This document shows, one piece after another, positions 46,288-59,731 of a stretch of 64,000 nt of DNA. Source of the DNA: Piper betle (Eukaryota > Streptophyta > Magnoliopsida > Piperales > Piperaceae); NCBI GenBank assembly GCA_033002965.1, contig JAURVB010000851.1, positions 1 through 64,000 on the forward strand, read 5' to 3'. Under the pieces are notes generated by a model. It saw nothing but the letters and a program-made list of their open reading frames with translations. It had not been told where the DNA came from and did no database searches. The translations under genes and the position numbers were made by a program. Numbering within the stretch: position 1 is the first letter of the stretch; every line of letters begins with the position of its first letter.

Positions 46288-47640
46288 TATGTAGGGGTGA
46301 CTTTCGCAGAAGAGATGAATGTAGAAGCTCTCTGGTTGGTGACATTCTAAATGTCTGTCTTTTGTCTTCTAGCGATGAGGACCTAATAGTTGAATTAACC
46401 GATAATCATTTATTTTGCTTCATTGCTATCGCTTTGAGTTCCTGAATTGTGTCAGAATGCCTGTTTGTCATCGTTCCCTTTCTTGAAATTTTGAAGGGCA
46501 TCTCATACCATCCAATTGCGAGCTACGTATGACTTGCTGAATTGAATGTTGATCTCTTTTTTCGTCTCTTATTAAATATCATAGTCTTGTAGGTGTACTG
46601 CTATAGAAAGTTACTGCCACTTGTTCTGTGGAATAGGTGGCCATCATTTTCGTGAATGAGTAATTGAGAAAGTTACAAGCTAGTGAGCTGACAATGTCAC
46701 AGTTATTCATGCAATTGATTGTTACTCTCCCTCTTTTTTGTTTGGACTGTTACTCTTCGTTTAAGTACAGCTTCTCCTTGCGAAATTGGTAGAGAAGGGA
46801 CGAAGAAGCTCCAAGTTCTACTACTTTTGTTCCTGTTGGTAATGATCTCATCATGTGCCATAGCAGAAATGGAGTCGTACGCCCTGGATTACCAGTGTGA
46901 TATCAACCAGTGCATGTGGGTGTCTCCCGCCGCAGAGGTGGCACTGTCGTTTTGGTTGCCGGCCAAAGCAAACTCCTTTTAGGGATCAAGGGGTCCCGGA
47001 GTGAAGAGTCCGCCCGGGAAAGCTCCTCCCCCTACTCCAACCCCAGAACTGCTAGTTTCTTCTCCACCTTTACCACAATACTCAACTCCCTAAGTGTTAC
47101 CTTGGTCGGGATAGGTTTTGGTCCAAGGTTTTAACTAAATATTCCTTGTGTTTGTTGGGCTGTTTTACTTTTAGTTCTCCTGCTGGTTCTTTTCTTTGCC
47201 TATGATGTAAAAGAGGATCATCTGTGATGTTAGAGGATTGATTCCATGCACATTTTCATACTCGCTTTGTGTAATGTAAGCTCAGCCTCATGGCCATCTA
47301 TTCACAAAGGGAGAATTGGGGGCACTTTGCCACTGCTTTGTTCATTTTTGTCATGGTAACAATTAACACGGGAAGATAATATCCTATATCTCTTCACCCT
47401 CGTTGTCTTTTGTACCACAACCAATTTCCACGGTGGTTTGTTATTACTCTTCTTCTTTAACCTTGCTTGCATGATTGACAATATCGAGATTTTTTGCCGT
47501 GTCCACTTGCATCTGGGTTGTTTTAGATTTTGTAAATGGATTATTTTTATCTCTTTTAACCGTTATATTTCTTCTTCTTGCCTTTTATGATGCCAACCTT
47601 TCTTTTTGTCCGGACTTGGAATTGAGAATGCAACAGCAAT
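46288..47640 (+). other. Spacer with an unidentified GC-richer block at 46790-47130
   Basis: A block of higher GC with overlapping open frames (46719-46982 and 46910-47134) stands out from AT-rich surroundings. One frame has a hydrophobic stretch (VLLLLFLLVMISSCAIA) resembling a signal peptide, followed by EMESYALDYQCDINQCMW. I do not recognise it, cannot join it to other exons, and do not call it a gene. Confidence 0.3.
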
Positions 47641-48000
47641 TTTCTTTATAGTTGTACGAATCCTTATCCTTGAGAAGGCCAGGTGAGTGGGCGTGGGAAA
47701 AACAATTTCATTAGCATCCCAGAGAACGCTATAGAAACAGCATCAAACAGAGTAGGCAACAAACTTTACTTGCCCTTCGGAGTCGGACTACACGCAGACG
47801 AACAAACTGGCGTAAATGATCACTGGGTTCACAACTTGTGTGACCAAGATTTAAATACTGCCTCACAATTGGCAAATTTAGTGTTCACCATCCATGTCCT
47901 CACAATTTCGACAATCATTTTTACCCTGTTAAGAATAGAGAATTTCCATGAAAGCTCATATTTTTCCCACATTATAAAAACTTCGACTTTGTGTTGATAG

Positions 48001-48882
48001 CATAGTTGCATGAATCGGGATCGGAATCGGAATCGGTTTTCCAGGGAGTCGGAATCGGAATCGGAATCGGTCTGAATCGGCCAATAATCAATTCAGTTGA
48101 ATCGGTCCAAATTAATTTAATCGGTCATATATAATAATTTGACAATTTATAATATAAATATATTAAAATTGGGTATTGATGTTATTTTGATATTATTCTG
48201 TGTATTATAGTTTATGATATTTTTAAATATTTTTTAAGATTTTTTTAAATTATTTAGAATTAATTATTATTTTTTACTCGAGTTAGACTTGAGTCAACTT
48301 TTAATTATAAGAATGCCACTCTTTACTCCCCGCCGCCGTCGGCCCGGTCGGCGGCGAGTCTCGCGACGGCGATGTCCGAGGATGTCAGCAGCCAGGTCGA
48401 TGTCGGCAGCCCGGTCGGACAAACAGTCGGCGGCCAAGAGCCGACGGCGAGTTGGCGGCAATTCGTGCATCACAGCCCGATTCGGTCCGGCCACACGTCG
48501 GCGGCGACGTTGAGGTCGGTAGCCCGATCGGCGGCGAGCCCGGAGTCGGGACACACGGCGGAGGGCGGAAAGCGGCGGCGGCGGCGTGGGGGGAGCGGGT
48601 TTGATTTTAGGTTTTTAAAATCTAAATTACCATTTTACCCATGCTTAAATAATTTAATAAAAATCATACTATAGGGTATTTTGGTAATTTCCTAAAAAAT
48701 CGATTCCGATTTAAATCGGCCAATTCCGATTCCGAGTTAAATCGGTCGGAATCGACCGAAAATCGCCGATTCACGGCCCGATTCGGGGCCGACCGAGTCG
48801 GCCCCGAAATCGGATCGGAGCGACGCCTATCCGATTTAAATCGGCCAATTCTGCATGGAATCGGCCGATTCGTGCATCCGAG
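48001..48882 (+). mobile_element. hAT-like non-autonomous element, copy 1
   Basis: The left end reads CATAGTTGCATGAATCGG and the right end, inverted, CTCGGATGCACGAATCGG. The flanking 8-mers are GTTGATAG (47993-48000) and GTTGAGAG (48883-48890), a one-mismatch target duplication. Inside the ends are GGAATC hexamer repeats, then an AT-rich zone, a GC-rich core (about 48320-48600), and a right zone of CGATT/AATCGG repeats. The same order is seen in copies 2 and 3. No transposase. Short ORFs in the GC core differ between copies and are not conserved as protein. Confidence 0.8.
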
Positions 48883-48890
48883 GTTGAGAG

Positions 48891-49044
48891 ATAGTTACAA
48901 ATTTGTCACCATATATATATATTTATTAATTATTTACTATCAAGGAGCCCATCTTGCAATGCACCTTTGTTTTACTTAAGCATGGACCCACGTCAAAAAG
49001 TTCGTTGAGCATTACTATTATAATGTTAGATAAGTTGGTGAATA
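48891..49044. other. Spacer between hAT-like copies 1 and 2
   Basis: About 150 bases of AT-rich DNA including a short (AT)n. No feature. Confidence 0.6.
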
Positions 49045-49052
49045 CTTCAAAG

Positions 49053-49972
49053 CATGGTTGCATAAATCGGAATCGGAATCGGAATCGGTTTTCCAGTGAA
49101 TCGGAATCGGAATCGGAATCGGTCTGAATCGGCCAGGAATCGGTTCAGTTGAATCGGTCCAAATTAATTTAATCAGTTATATATAATAATTTGACAATTT
49201 ATAATATAAATATATTAAAATTAAGTATTGATGTTATTTTGATATTATTCTGTGTATTATAGTTTTTGATATTTTTAAATATTTTTTAAGATTTTTTTAA
49301 ATTATTTCGAATTAATTATTATTTTTGACTCGAGTTAGACTCGAGTCAACTTTTAATTACAAGAATGCCACCGTGCGATTTTTACCCCCGCCGCCGCCGG
49401 CGGCCCGGTCGGCGGCGAGTCTCGCGGCGGCGATGTCGGAGGATGTCGGCAGCCCGGTCGATGTCGGCAGCCCGGCCGGACGAACCGTCGGCGGCCCGGA
49501 GCCGGCGGCGGAGTCGGCGAGCGATTCGTGCGTGCCCGATTCGGTCCGGCCACGGGTGGGCGGCGACGTTGCGAGGTCGGCGGCGAGGTCGGCAGCCCGG
49601 TCGGCGGCGAGCGCGGAGTCGGGGCCGCACGGCGGAGGCGGAAACCGGGCGGCGGCGGGCGGACGAGCGGCGGCGGTGTCGGGGAGCGGGTTTGATTTTA
49701 GGTTTTAAAATCCAAATTACCATTTTACCCATGCTTAAATAATTTAATAAAAATCATACCTAGGGTATTTTGGTAATTTCCTAAAAAAACCGATTCCGAT
49801 TTAAATCGGCCGATTCCGATTCCGATTTAAATCGGTCGGAATCGGCCGAACTCGGCCGATTCCGGGGCCGATTCGGGGCCGCCCGATTCGGCCCCGAAAT
49901 CGGATCGGCGCGACGCCGATCCGATTTAAATCGGCCGATTCCGCACGGAATCGGCCGATTTCTGCAACAGTA
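49053..49972 (+). mobile_element. hAT-like non-autonomous element, copy 2
   Basis: The left end is CATGGTTGCATAAATCGG; the right end inverted is TACTGTTGCAGAAATCGG. The target duplication CTTCAAAG is exact (49045-49052 and 49973-49980), and the two bases before it also match (TA). It is same-oriented with copy 1, only about 170 bases apart, and very similar throughout (left AT-rich zone almost identical). The 8-base duplication and CA-type end point to the hAT superfamily. Confidence 0.85.
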
Positions 49973-49980
49973 CTTCAAAG

Positions 49981-51548
49981 TCATCAGAAAGTATATCTTG
50001 TGAAGGCCCACATCAGTATCTCATCACATTGTCATATGAAGAAATCCAGCTGTCACCTTGAAGCATTTGTCCCTACCATTCATTGACAATGTCTCAATTG
50101 CTTTTCCTACCTCATTTTTTTACTCATTTCCCCCTTTTGTTTTATCTTAATCATATACTTATATGATTAATCTCAATCATTTTTCTACTTATAATAAACT
50201 GGGTCATAATTTGTTCTAGTTACTCGCATCTCTAATCATTTCAATCCTTCTTTAACATTTGATTTATGATATATCAAAATTTGCTCTTGTTTCGATGCCT
50301 CTGTTGTCTGCGACTCCCATTAATAAACTAAAATTTAAATAGGATGCTTAAAGATTGGAAATCTAAAAAGAGTAGTTGTAATTTTGTGTAAAAAATAGCT
50401 TGAACTATGATAATCAAGCCACAATTCAAAGGGAAAAGAAAATCATATGGCTAACTTTTGATCTAAAAAGGAAAACATCAAGTAGATTCAAGTTATTCAA
50501 CTGGCACATAAACTTTTGTGTTGATAAATATTATTTTATTTTATTTATTATAAAAAAATTAAAATACATTCATTCACTCAAACCTTGTTACATGGAAATA
50601 GACCAATTTATGCTATTGGTCAGATTTTATTATAAAATATTGTATTTGGATCAAATATCCAAACAACATATATTATATTAGTTTGCCTCCCGGTCAAAAT
50701 TTTAAGGTCTGTTTAGATTGTGAAAAAAAGGAATAAATGTGTGAATAAATGTACTTTATTCACATTATTATTTGTTTGATTTGTAAAAAATAAGAAAAAA
50801 TATTTTTTTATTAAGGTAGAAAATCCCATTATAATTATCTTTTTTTTACAAAAAATACGAAATAAATAGAGAATTTATAATGATGGTATAAAATTTTGTA
50901 TTTTTTAACCAAATACTTGAGAGAAAATAATAATATTATTAAAATTTTTTCTTACGTCCCATTTCTTCTTTTTTTTCACTGTGCAAGCTGTAGACCCTTA
51001 GATAAAAAATTTCAAAAGCTACATTTTACTAAAATGAGTATCTCTATTTACCTCCCATAATTAATATATATATATATATATTTATATTAATAAAGGAGAA
51101 TTAAATAATAAATTATGATTAAAATTAATAAATAAAATTATTATAGTATATATATTTTAATTAAGAGCTCTTTTTAAAGTTAGTAAACCGTAAAAGTGCT
51201 TTCCCCTTCCGTCTCCATCTTTTCCAAATAAAATTTTTCGTGAGCTCAAAAAGCGTACGCCAAACGTCCGCCACTCCACTTCCACCGCCCCCAGACACCG
51301 CCGCCGCGGGCGTCGGCCGGTGAGTCTCCCAGTCTCTCAGTCGTTGCACTTTTCGCTTGATTTGCTGGAAAATCTGCTGTTTTTGAGAGCTATGTACGTG
51401 CCCATTTGGTGGGTCTTTTGAGAAGATGCAGAGCTGCGAAGAGCTCCACGAAAAGCTTCCATCTTTGATCCCATTTTCGCATTTCTTCGTTCTGATCACT
51501 GTCCTTATCTAGCTCGGAAGGTCCCGTTTGCCGAAAGATCGTGTTTTG
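49981..51548. promoter_or_regulatory. AT-rich spacer and EXO70 promoter/leader
   Basis: 49981-51150 is AT-rich with (AT)n near 51063-51081 and no gene. From about 51170 the GC content rises into a leader that contains CCACTCCACTTCCACCGCCC and leads to the EXO70 ATG. A short upstream ATG occurs (51391, 51425). A TATA element cannot be pinned with certainty. Confidence 0.5.
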
Positions 51549-53588
51549 ATGGTGCGAATGGGTGGTTTCGAGCAGCTAGCAGCAGCTAGGAGGTCCCTGA
51601 AAGCGAGCTTGGAGAAGACGAAGTCGCTCGGCGCCGCTCTGGAGCGGGCCGGCCCGAGGCTGGACGAGATTCACCAGCGGCTGCCGTCGTTGGAGGCGTC
51701 GGTGCGCCCCATCCGCGCTGACAAAGAGGCGCTGGTGGCCGTCGGGGGCCACATCGACCGGGCGGTCGGGCCTGCGGCGGCGGTGCTCAAGGTGTTCGAT
51801 GCTGTCCACGGTCTGGAGAAGTCGCTGCTGTCGGACCCTGGGAACGATCTGTGGAGCTACCTCACTGTGCTCAAGCAGTTGGAGGATGCTTGTCGGTTCT
51901 TGTCGGATAATTGCGGTTTGGCGATTCAATGGTTGGACGACATTGTGGAGTACTTGGACGATAATTTTGTTGCGGATAGTCGGTATTTGAACAGCTTGAA
52001 GAAGGATTTGGAGGTGTTGAGGGGGTTTCACGATGGGGGAGAGGGTGTGGTTGGATGGTGGCCTTTTCATTGCTGCATTGGATAAGTTGGAAGCCGAATT
52101 CCGGCTATTGTTGAGCAAGTATAGCTCGGTATTGCCAATGTCATCGAAGACGACGACGGAGGATTCGGATGGGATTGATCATCCACGGATTGCTCCCTCC
52201 CCATTGCCTGTGTCTGTGATCAAAAAAATGCAGTTGATAATGGAGAGGCTAGCCGCAAATGGTCGGTTCGAGAAGTGCCTTTCGATTTATGTTGAACTTA
52301 GGACTTCGAATATAAAGGCCAGCTTGCAGGCTTTGAATCTGGAGTACCTTGACCTTTCTAGTTCTGATTTTGGTGATGTTCAGTGTATTGAGGGTCACAT
52401 TGGTCAATGGAGTGAGCACTTGGAATTTGCTGTGAAGCATCTGTTTGAAGCTGAGTACAATCTGTGTAGGGATGTTTTTGAGAAGATGGGGCCGAATTTA
52501 TGGATGGGTTTTTTCGCAAAAATTGCCTCTCAAGCTGGAATTCTATCATTTCTTCGGTTTGGAAAGACAGTGACCGAGAGCAAGAAGGATCCCATCAAAA
52601 TGCTTAAACTTCTAGACATGTTTGCATCTTTGAATAACCTGAGGCTCGATTTTAATCGCCTTTTCGGAGGAAAGGAATGCATTGAGATTCAGAACATGAC
52701 TCGCGATCTTGTAAAAGCCGTGATCGAAGGAGCTTCGGAGATATTCTGGGAACTTTTGGTTCAAGTTGAATTGCAGAGGCAGGCACCCCCTCCACCAAAT
52801 GGGAGTGTTCCAAGGCTGGTGAGTTTTATCACTGACTACTGCAATCGACTGCTTGGAGATGATTATAAACCAGTGCTTACTCAGGTTCTTGTCATACATA
52901 GGAGTTGGAAGCATGAGAGGTTCCAAGAGAGGATTCTGATTGATGAAATATTTAAAATTATGAAGGCAGTTGAACTAAATGTGGATGCATGGTCAAAAGC
53001 CTACGAGGATGGTACATTATCCATACTTTTCTTGATGAATAATCACTGGCATTTTTACAAGTATTTGAAGGGCACAAAGCTTGGTGAGCTCCTAGGAGAT
53101 GCATGGATCAAAGAGTGCGAACGCAACAAAGAACACTATGTTTCGCTTTATTTGAGAGAGAGCTGGGGTAAGCTCCCCCCATTCTTAGCAGAGAAGGTTT
53201 GCTTTTATTCTCGGCCGGTAGGGCTACTGCTAGAGATTTGGTGAAGAAGAGGCTAAAAGCATTCAATGAAGGATTTGAGGAAATGTATAAGAAACATTCT
53301 CAGTGGGTGATTTCAGACAAGGAATTGAGGGAGAAGGTATGTCAATTGGCAATGCAAGCAATTTTGCCTGTTTTTAGAAGCTATATGCAAAATTATGGAC
53401 CTCTAGTTGAGCAAGATGCAAGTGCTAGCAAATATGTGAAGTATAGTGTTCAAAGCTTGGAGAACATGCTTTCCTCTTTGTTTATTCAGAAACTAGTGAA
53501 GTATGCAAGTGCCAAAGTGTTGCATTCTAACGGAAACCCTACTAGCGGTATGAGTAGCCAATTTCGTTCCGTCTCAAGTCTTAGATGA
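51549..53588 (+). CDS. EXO70: Exocyst subunit EXO70 (group G-like), single exon with two frame breaks
   Basis: EXO70 binds phosphoinositides and tethers secretory vesicles at the plasma membrane within the exocyst. The start ATG is 51549 (MVRMGGFEQL), with a second at 51558; the stop is 53586-53588. The N-terminus is helical (RLPSLEASVRPIRADKEALV; GHIDRAVGPAAAVLKVFDAV). The EXO70 domain fills the last two thirds, with landmarks LEFAVKHLFEAEYNLCRDVF, FGKTVTESKKDPIKMLKLLD, FLMNNHWHFYKYLKGTKLGE, GRATARDLVKKRLKAFNEGF and SYMQNYGPLVEQDASASKYV. Frame breaks occur at a G5 run (52035-52039, one base too many) and a C6 run (53175-53180, one too few). Restoring both gives about 680 residues, the usual size, with no other lesion. 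The pattern recalls EXO70G proteins, which are single-exon. Either two sequencing errors or a very young pseudogene. Confidence 0.9.
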
Positions 53589-55589
53589 TGAATTTCTTTG
53601 AGCAATAAGATTGGATCAATCTGGATCAATCTGTCTTTGAGCGATAAGATTGCTCACATCAAAATGTAATTCTGCCAAAAAGAAAATGCTGTTTTGTTTG
53701 CTCATGACATTGGTATATCGATGCTTGCGGATATCTTCTGTTGTCTGTAGAGATATTGGTATTCTGTCATAACCCTCCTGGATCTACATTGCAAAATGTT
53801 ACGGTTAATACAGCAAGAGAAAATTGCATTCTAGAGCAAGCATTACAAAATCAGATAGACAAGCCCGGCTGTTGAACAAATTTTGACAACCTTTGTATGG
53901 TGTATCAATTTTTTTGGTCCTTGTATTTCATAATCATGCTATAACTGTGGACCTTGTAATATTCTTTCTTTACTCAATAGATGGTATTTTTTGCAGTTGT
54001 TTGAGTTCTAAGGGTGGCAGATTTTTAATTATGTAGCTCAGCAGGTGGATTTTGAGGAGCAAATTGCTCTAATCTACCAAAGACTAGTGAAGCAAAGAAT
54101 CCCAGGTTAGGAAAAAGAAGTAGCATTTCTCTTCATTAGACCATATTTGTATTAACTCCGCTAATGCTTGTTATTACCGGTCTTAATCCCGGAGAGAGCA
54201 GGGTGGCGTTATGAAGAATATCTTGTCCTAAAAAATTGGTCATTTGTAATCACAGATCATAATTTAATATTCATATACTCAACACCTTTCAAGTATCAGA
54301 TGGAAGAAGACGATAGCCATGTTTGCATCAGATGATTTTATTAATTATTATTGATTAAAGTGTAATATTTTGCTACTTTGGCACTTGTTTCATAATGGGT
54401 TCTCTCGAACTTGTGAAAAAAAGGATATTTAAATCAGGTAACAAAAATTAACTAGCTATTTCTGCTCTAGTTGCGCCATGGCTTAATTGAATGATGTACA
54501 GTTTTGTACATAATTATGGGGCTTTATTAGCTGGATAATGTTCAATATTTTTCATTTAGTTATTGTCAGTTTCTGAAGAACGCATTAAGTGCAGTTCATT
54601 TTAAACTCTGCATTCAAATACAAGCACCAAGGTTGATAGGGAATGTAGTGGCAGCCCATACTTTTGATACAATTGATTTTTTTTTGATAAGTGTCCAACT
54701 TGTTCTATTAAATAAATAGTTTTTGGATGGTATTAATGATTTTCTTGTTTTTAAGCCAGTGGCTGAAACAACCTCTTACAAGTGACCTGTACGGCTGTGG
54801 ATCAAAATATATTAGCCCTAGTTTTGAATATTTATCTAACCTAATAGTACTGTGTAGTTTATGACTTTGTATCATTTTAATTTTTACCAAAATTTTAATT
54901 GGAATATTTTCCCAAAACTTTTTTAATTGAAAATTATAAAATTTTAACTTATGTTTAATGAAATATTGATTACAAAAAGATAATTTTGATGTCCGATAAA
55001 ATATTTTATTTAAAATTTTAAAATCTAGTTCAATCCGATTTAACTTAATTAAATAAAATGCACTGTAGTTATAAGTCCAATATAATAAGGGATACGATAT
55101 TTAAAATTTTGACACTTGCTATATGGTATTATTATACAAGTTAAGGTTATTTTGAAAATGAAGGTTCAAAACAATCTTTACAAAGTATTTGATCAAGGAC
55201 TCTATATTAATTTTTTAAATCAAAATTTTCATTAAAGATCTTCAACTAATTGAATTGTATAATCACAATCCTTCCTTGGAATCTACATTTTATAACTTTA
55301 TATCAAAAAATTATCAAACATTATTTTCAATAAGACCTTATCTATTATATATTATCTAATGGTCATCTAGATAAGTAGGAGTGAGTATATTTCGGTTAGA
55401 ACTAAAAAAATCAACTAAACCAAACCAAAATTGTTGGTTTGGTTAGTTTATATCTTGGATAATTTATTAAGGTGTGAGAAATTTTGGTTAAGAATCGAAT
55501 AAGACCAAATCAATTGAAAAATCAAAAATAAAAAATTATATAAAAAACTTAATATTTATATTTTTAAGTGGGTTATTATTAATAGTAGT
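53589..55589. other. EXO70 3' UTR and AT-rich intergenic DNA
   Basis: A repeated phrase at 53600-53655 (GGATCAATCTG; TTGAGC.ATAAGATTG twice) suggests a small duplication in the 3' UTR. Beyond about 53800 the DNA is AT-rich with no supported gene. Confidence 0.5.
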
Positions 55590-55594
55590 GTTTA

Positions 55595-57925
55595 TGTAAC
55601 AACCTGCCTTAGTTGGCTGGGGGTTATCTAAAAATACAGAGGATATAAAAATAAAAATGCAAGCACATGCATCATAATATGACAAATAATTATACTTGAG
55701 GTATAATGTAATGAAAATGATTAAACATGAAATTCAAATATCTCTAAGAATTTATTAATCATAAAATAAATAATACTATATTAAATATAACATGCAACAA
55801 TAATATAAGATAAACTAACTATGCAAAAACAAGTTCCACAGCCTTCAAATAGTTTTCTATAGTCATAATTATAACTCAAATAATATAATGAAAAAGTTTA
55901 ATTTTATTTATCAATTCTTCTAACCTGGGTTGGTAAGTGAACCACCAACTACAACCTTAATCATCTGTTTGAAGCTGTTCACCTGCGGTCACAAAACTGT
56001 GTTAATGATAAAACCACTAAGTTGTATAATTACATGAAACAAGTCAATATATTTCATATCATTGTTTATCCAGTCTTTTAATGATTATGAGCTTACATTG
56101 AGCTCCAATTATGTCGGGAGGGGTGGCTGCCCCATCCAGCACTAATCCCATATATGCGCATACAAGCTACGTGGACTACGACTTGTAGTTATCGTTATTT
56201 ACCATTGACTCACCCTCTCGGTATCACAAGTGCATAATGAATCGTCTTGTGTAATTGCTCCATGTCACCCCTTTCGGCATGGGGGCATGTATTTTATCTT
56301 TCAAATAATATTAAACGTGTGGCTTCGTGTCAGACTGAGTCAATTTTTTGGCCCTAATTGCTCTTGGTGCATAGTGGTCGAATCTGGCTCAGGCTGACCA
56401 GGCCTACAAAAAATGAATATATAAGATTTCAAGTAGTTATACATACCTCAAATCGAAACACAACTGAACTAATATACAAGCAGTAAAAGCAAACGTTTGC
56501 CTAAGGAAAAAGAACTAGATTAGATTAGACACAATAAGATCTAGATGAATGTCATGAATGCAACATAGAATAATATCACACACCAAAGAAGAACAATAAA
56601 TTGATAAAAGATAATTAATAATTGATTTGTCAATCACTAAGTTTATAATCATATTAAAGTTTAAACCACCCAAAAGTTAATAACAATTAATTCAAATTGT
56701 AACCCGCTATCAAATAACTATAACTAAATATTTACTAATCTTTCCATAAAACCCAATAATTTATTTCCATCTACTTAACTAAAAATTTAACTATGATATA
56801 ATACTTTATTAGCATGATAACGCATTAATTTATTTCCATCTACTTAACTAAAAATTTAACTATGATATAATACTTTATTAGCATGATAACACATTAATGC
56901 CTTACCCCATTTGAATTAATTAATTATTCAAATCTAGATTCACCTTAGCCTACGATAAAATAATTATTGACTTACTAACATTATTTAATTACTATTATTA
57001 GTGTATTTTCTTTCACACGTTAATTATTTAACTAAGGAAATCTTATTAGTCCTAGAAATATAGGTTATCATTTACACTATTAATTAATATCACACTTTAA
57101 TTCCAATTAAGAAATGACTGTAACTTATTCTGTCAATAATAGCTTGATTATATATTAACAACAATTTATTAATTTTTCACTAACTCTAATTAATCATCCT
57201 AAAATCGGTTATATCGTCATATCTAATTATTTAATATAGCTTATATTAAAATTTTATTGATATCACTCGTAAGATTATTTAAATTACTTGATTTGTTAAG
57301 GGTTCAAACTTTATTTATTTTAAGTGTGTTATTAGGGTCTAACGATTGTGATTATCTCACTATTATATTTTAATAACTCATTTAAATTATTAATCTATCA
57401 ATAAATATTTAATTTTACACTTAAAAAATCAATTAGATAATATGTTATTAACTAATGATAATTCATCCCATAATTGAATTATATTACTCAAATCACAACT
57501 CATAATTTAATATTTTAGTTTATGCATCATGAATTATATAAAATAGTTCGAACCATGGGTCACTTGATAATAATTTATGAACTCATTCAATAATAAATAT
57601 AACCACCACCCAATAAAGATGAACATGATTGCTTAGATTCAAAATCTAAACAGTCAGATCAAACCCCATAAGGAACTTTGCAATTGCCTAATAACGTACA
57701 AGATAAAAGCTACATTTTGTGCATGTGATCACACAAGGGAGGAAGAAGACGGAAATGAAAAGAGTAGAAAAAAAATGCATGAGACCTACGTAGCATCCAC
57801 TAAAATCTCTTCCATTGTAACCGAAATATCCACTAAATTCTAACAATTAATTCTAGCCATACAACATCTCCCATTTAAGAGAAAATTATTTATTATTATT
57901 ATTATTATTAATCGTGGTTTTTACA
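55595..57925 (+). mobile_element. Probable solo LTR, about 2.3 kb (TGTAACAAC ... TTTTTACA)
   Basis: Begins TGTAACAACC at 55595 and ends ATCGTGGTTTTTACA at 57925, resembling the ends of the 31229-34199 LTR. Flanking 5-mers are GTTTA (55590-55594) and ATTTA (57926-57930), one mismatch. It contains a tandem duplication (56758-56895) and a GC-richer promoter-like patch (56105-56400). No coding region or second LTR is attached. Confidence 0.6.
56758..56895. repeat. 2 x 69-bp tandem duplication inside the LTR
   Basis: 56758-56826 and 56827-56895 are identical except for one base (AACGCATT versus AACACATT). Unit begins AATTTATTTCCATCTACTTA. Confidence 0.95.
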
Positions 57926-57930
57926 ATTTA

Positions 57931-58789
57931 TTTATTCGTAATTTATTTGAGATGTTTATTACAATATCTATGCATTAAGTACTTTTGAATGTAATTATGA
58001 TCATTAAATTATATTCTAACTTGGTTTTTCATAAAAAAAAATTCATATAGATTGGGGTGTTCAAAGCTTAATTAAAATCGATTTGGTTCAATACTCGATT
58101 TGAAAAAACTTGACTTAGAGCTTAAATTGATATTAAACGAGTTAGGTCTGACTTGTACTTGTACAACTTAACTTGATTCAAAGTTTTATATTTTATATAA
58201 GGAATAAGTTTTTTAATTATATTTATCTTAATTTTTTAAATATAAATATAATCAAATTATAAAATATCATTATATGACATGAAATTTAAATAGATTTATG
58301 CATGATTAAAGCATCTTTAATGCATAATTATGTCAAATTTGAGATATTTTAATTATAAATTAAATTTTTACATGAATTGTACAAAAAAACTTATGCTCTA
58401 CTCAAAAAACTTTACATGAATTTGTATGCCCTACATACAAATTTAATAATTTCTGTTTTCTTAAAACCGAAGTGAACTGAAATATTTCTATTTAATTCCG
58501 TTGATTTTGAGGAAAATTTTGGTTTAGTTCGGTGTCAGATTTAAGCTATGGAGTGTTATTTCGAAAATTCGGTTATGTGACTTCCGAACTCAACCGGACA
58601 TCTGTCCTACCTAAAGATGTAATGCTCCGCCGGCCGGGAGATAACACAAGTGCAATTAACTTTTATGACCCGAAAATATCAAATACAAATAAGACCTTGC
58701 CCCACAAATCACCCACGCACAGGCGCTTCCTTATATCCTTGATGGACACGAATCTGAATCTTCTCGTCCAGCCAAACATTTTCATTTTA
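57931..58789. other. AT-rich spacer
   Basis: No gene recognised. The 145-residue ORF at 58532-58969 runs into the hAT-like copy 3 and has no domain. Confidence 0.5.
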
Positions 58790-58797
58790 CACCAAAT

Positions 58798-59731
58798 CTC
58801 TGATGCACGAATCGGCCGATTTCGTGCGAAATTAGCCGATTTAAATCGGATCGGCGTCGCACCGATCCGATTTCGGGGCCGACTCGGTCGGCCCCGAATC
58901 GGTCCACGAATCGGCCGTTTTCGGCCGATTCCGACCGATTTAACTCGAAATCAGAATTGGCCGATTTAACTCGGAATCAGAATTGGCCGATTTAACTCGG
59001 AATCGGTTTTTTAAGAAATTACTAAAATACCCTAGGTATGATTTTTATTAAATTATTTAAGCATGGGTAAAATGGTAATTTGGATTTTAAAAACCTAGCC
59101 CTGTCCCCTGCTTCCGCCGTCGCGTTCGCTCGCGCCCTCCGCCGCGCTTCTGCCGTCCGACCTCAGCTCCGTCCGACCACGCCACCGCTGCCCTATTCCG
59201 ACCTCAGCTCCGCCCTCCGCCGCGCTTCCGCCGTCCGACGCTGCGCCCGATTCCGAACTCAGCTTCCGCCGTCCGACGCTTCCGCCGCGATTCCGCCGTG
59301 CTTCCGCCGTGATTCCGCCTCGATTCCGCCGTCCAACGCTCCGCCCGACCTTCCGACCATGCCACCGCCGTTCGACCTCAGCTCCGTCCAACCACGCCAC
59401 CGCCGCCCGATTCTGAGGGTGGCATTTTCGTAATTAAAAGTTGACTCGAGTCTAACTCTAGTCAAAAATAATAATTAATTCTAAATAATTTTAAAAAATC
59501 TTAAAAAATATTTAAAAATATCATAAACTATAATACACAGAATAATATCAAAATAATATCAATACCTAATTTTAATATATTTATATTATGAACTGTCAAA
59601 TTATTATATATGATCGATTAAACTAATTTGGACCGATTCAACTGAACCGATTCCTGGCCGATTCAAACCGATTCCGATTCCGATTCCGACTCCTTGGAAA
59701 ACCGACTCCGATTCCGATTCATGCAACCATG
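58798..59731 (-). mobile_element. hAT-like non-autonomous element, copy 3 (inverted)
   Basis: Inverted relative to copies 1 and 2. Its ends are CTCTGATGCACGAATCGG on the left and, inverted, CATGGTTGCATGAATCGG on the right. The target duplication CACCAAAT is exact (58790-58797 and 59732-59739). It has the same modular order: GAATCG repeats, AT-rich zone, GC-rich core and CGATTT repeats. The GC core here is built on repeated GCTTCCGCCGTCCGA words, different from the cores of copies 1 and 2. Confidence 0.85.

Noticed and set aside
48289..49742. ORFs of up to 127 residues in the hAT-like elements
   Set aside because: They sit in GC-rich cores, are open in several frames on both strands and are not conserved as protein between copies.
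52033..53244. Treating the three EXO70 frames as separate genes
   Set aside because: They join seamlessly in family order with single-base corrections and share one promoter region.
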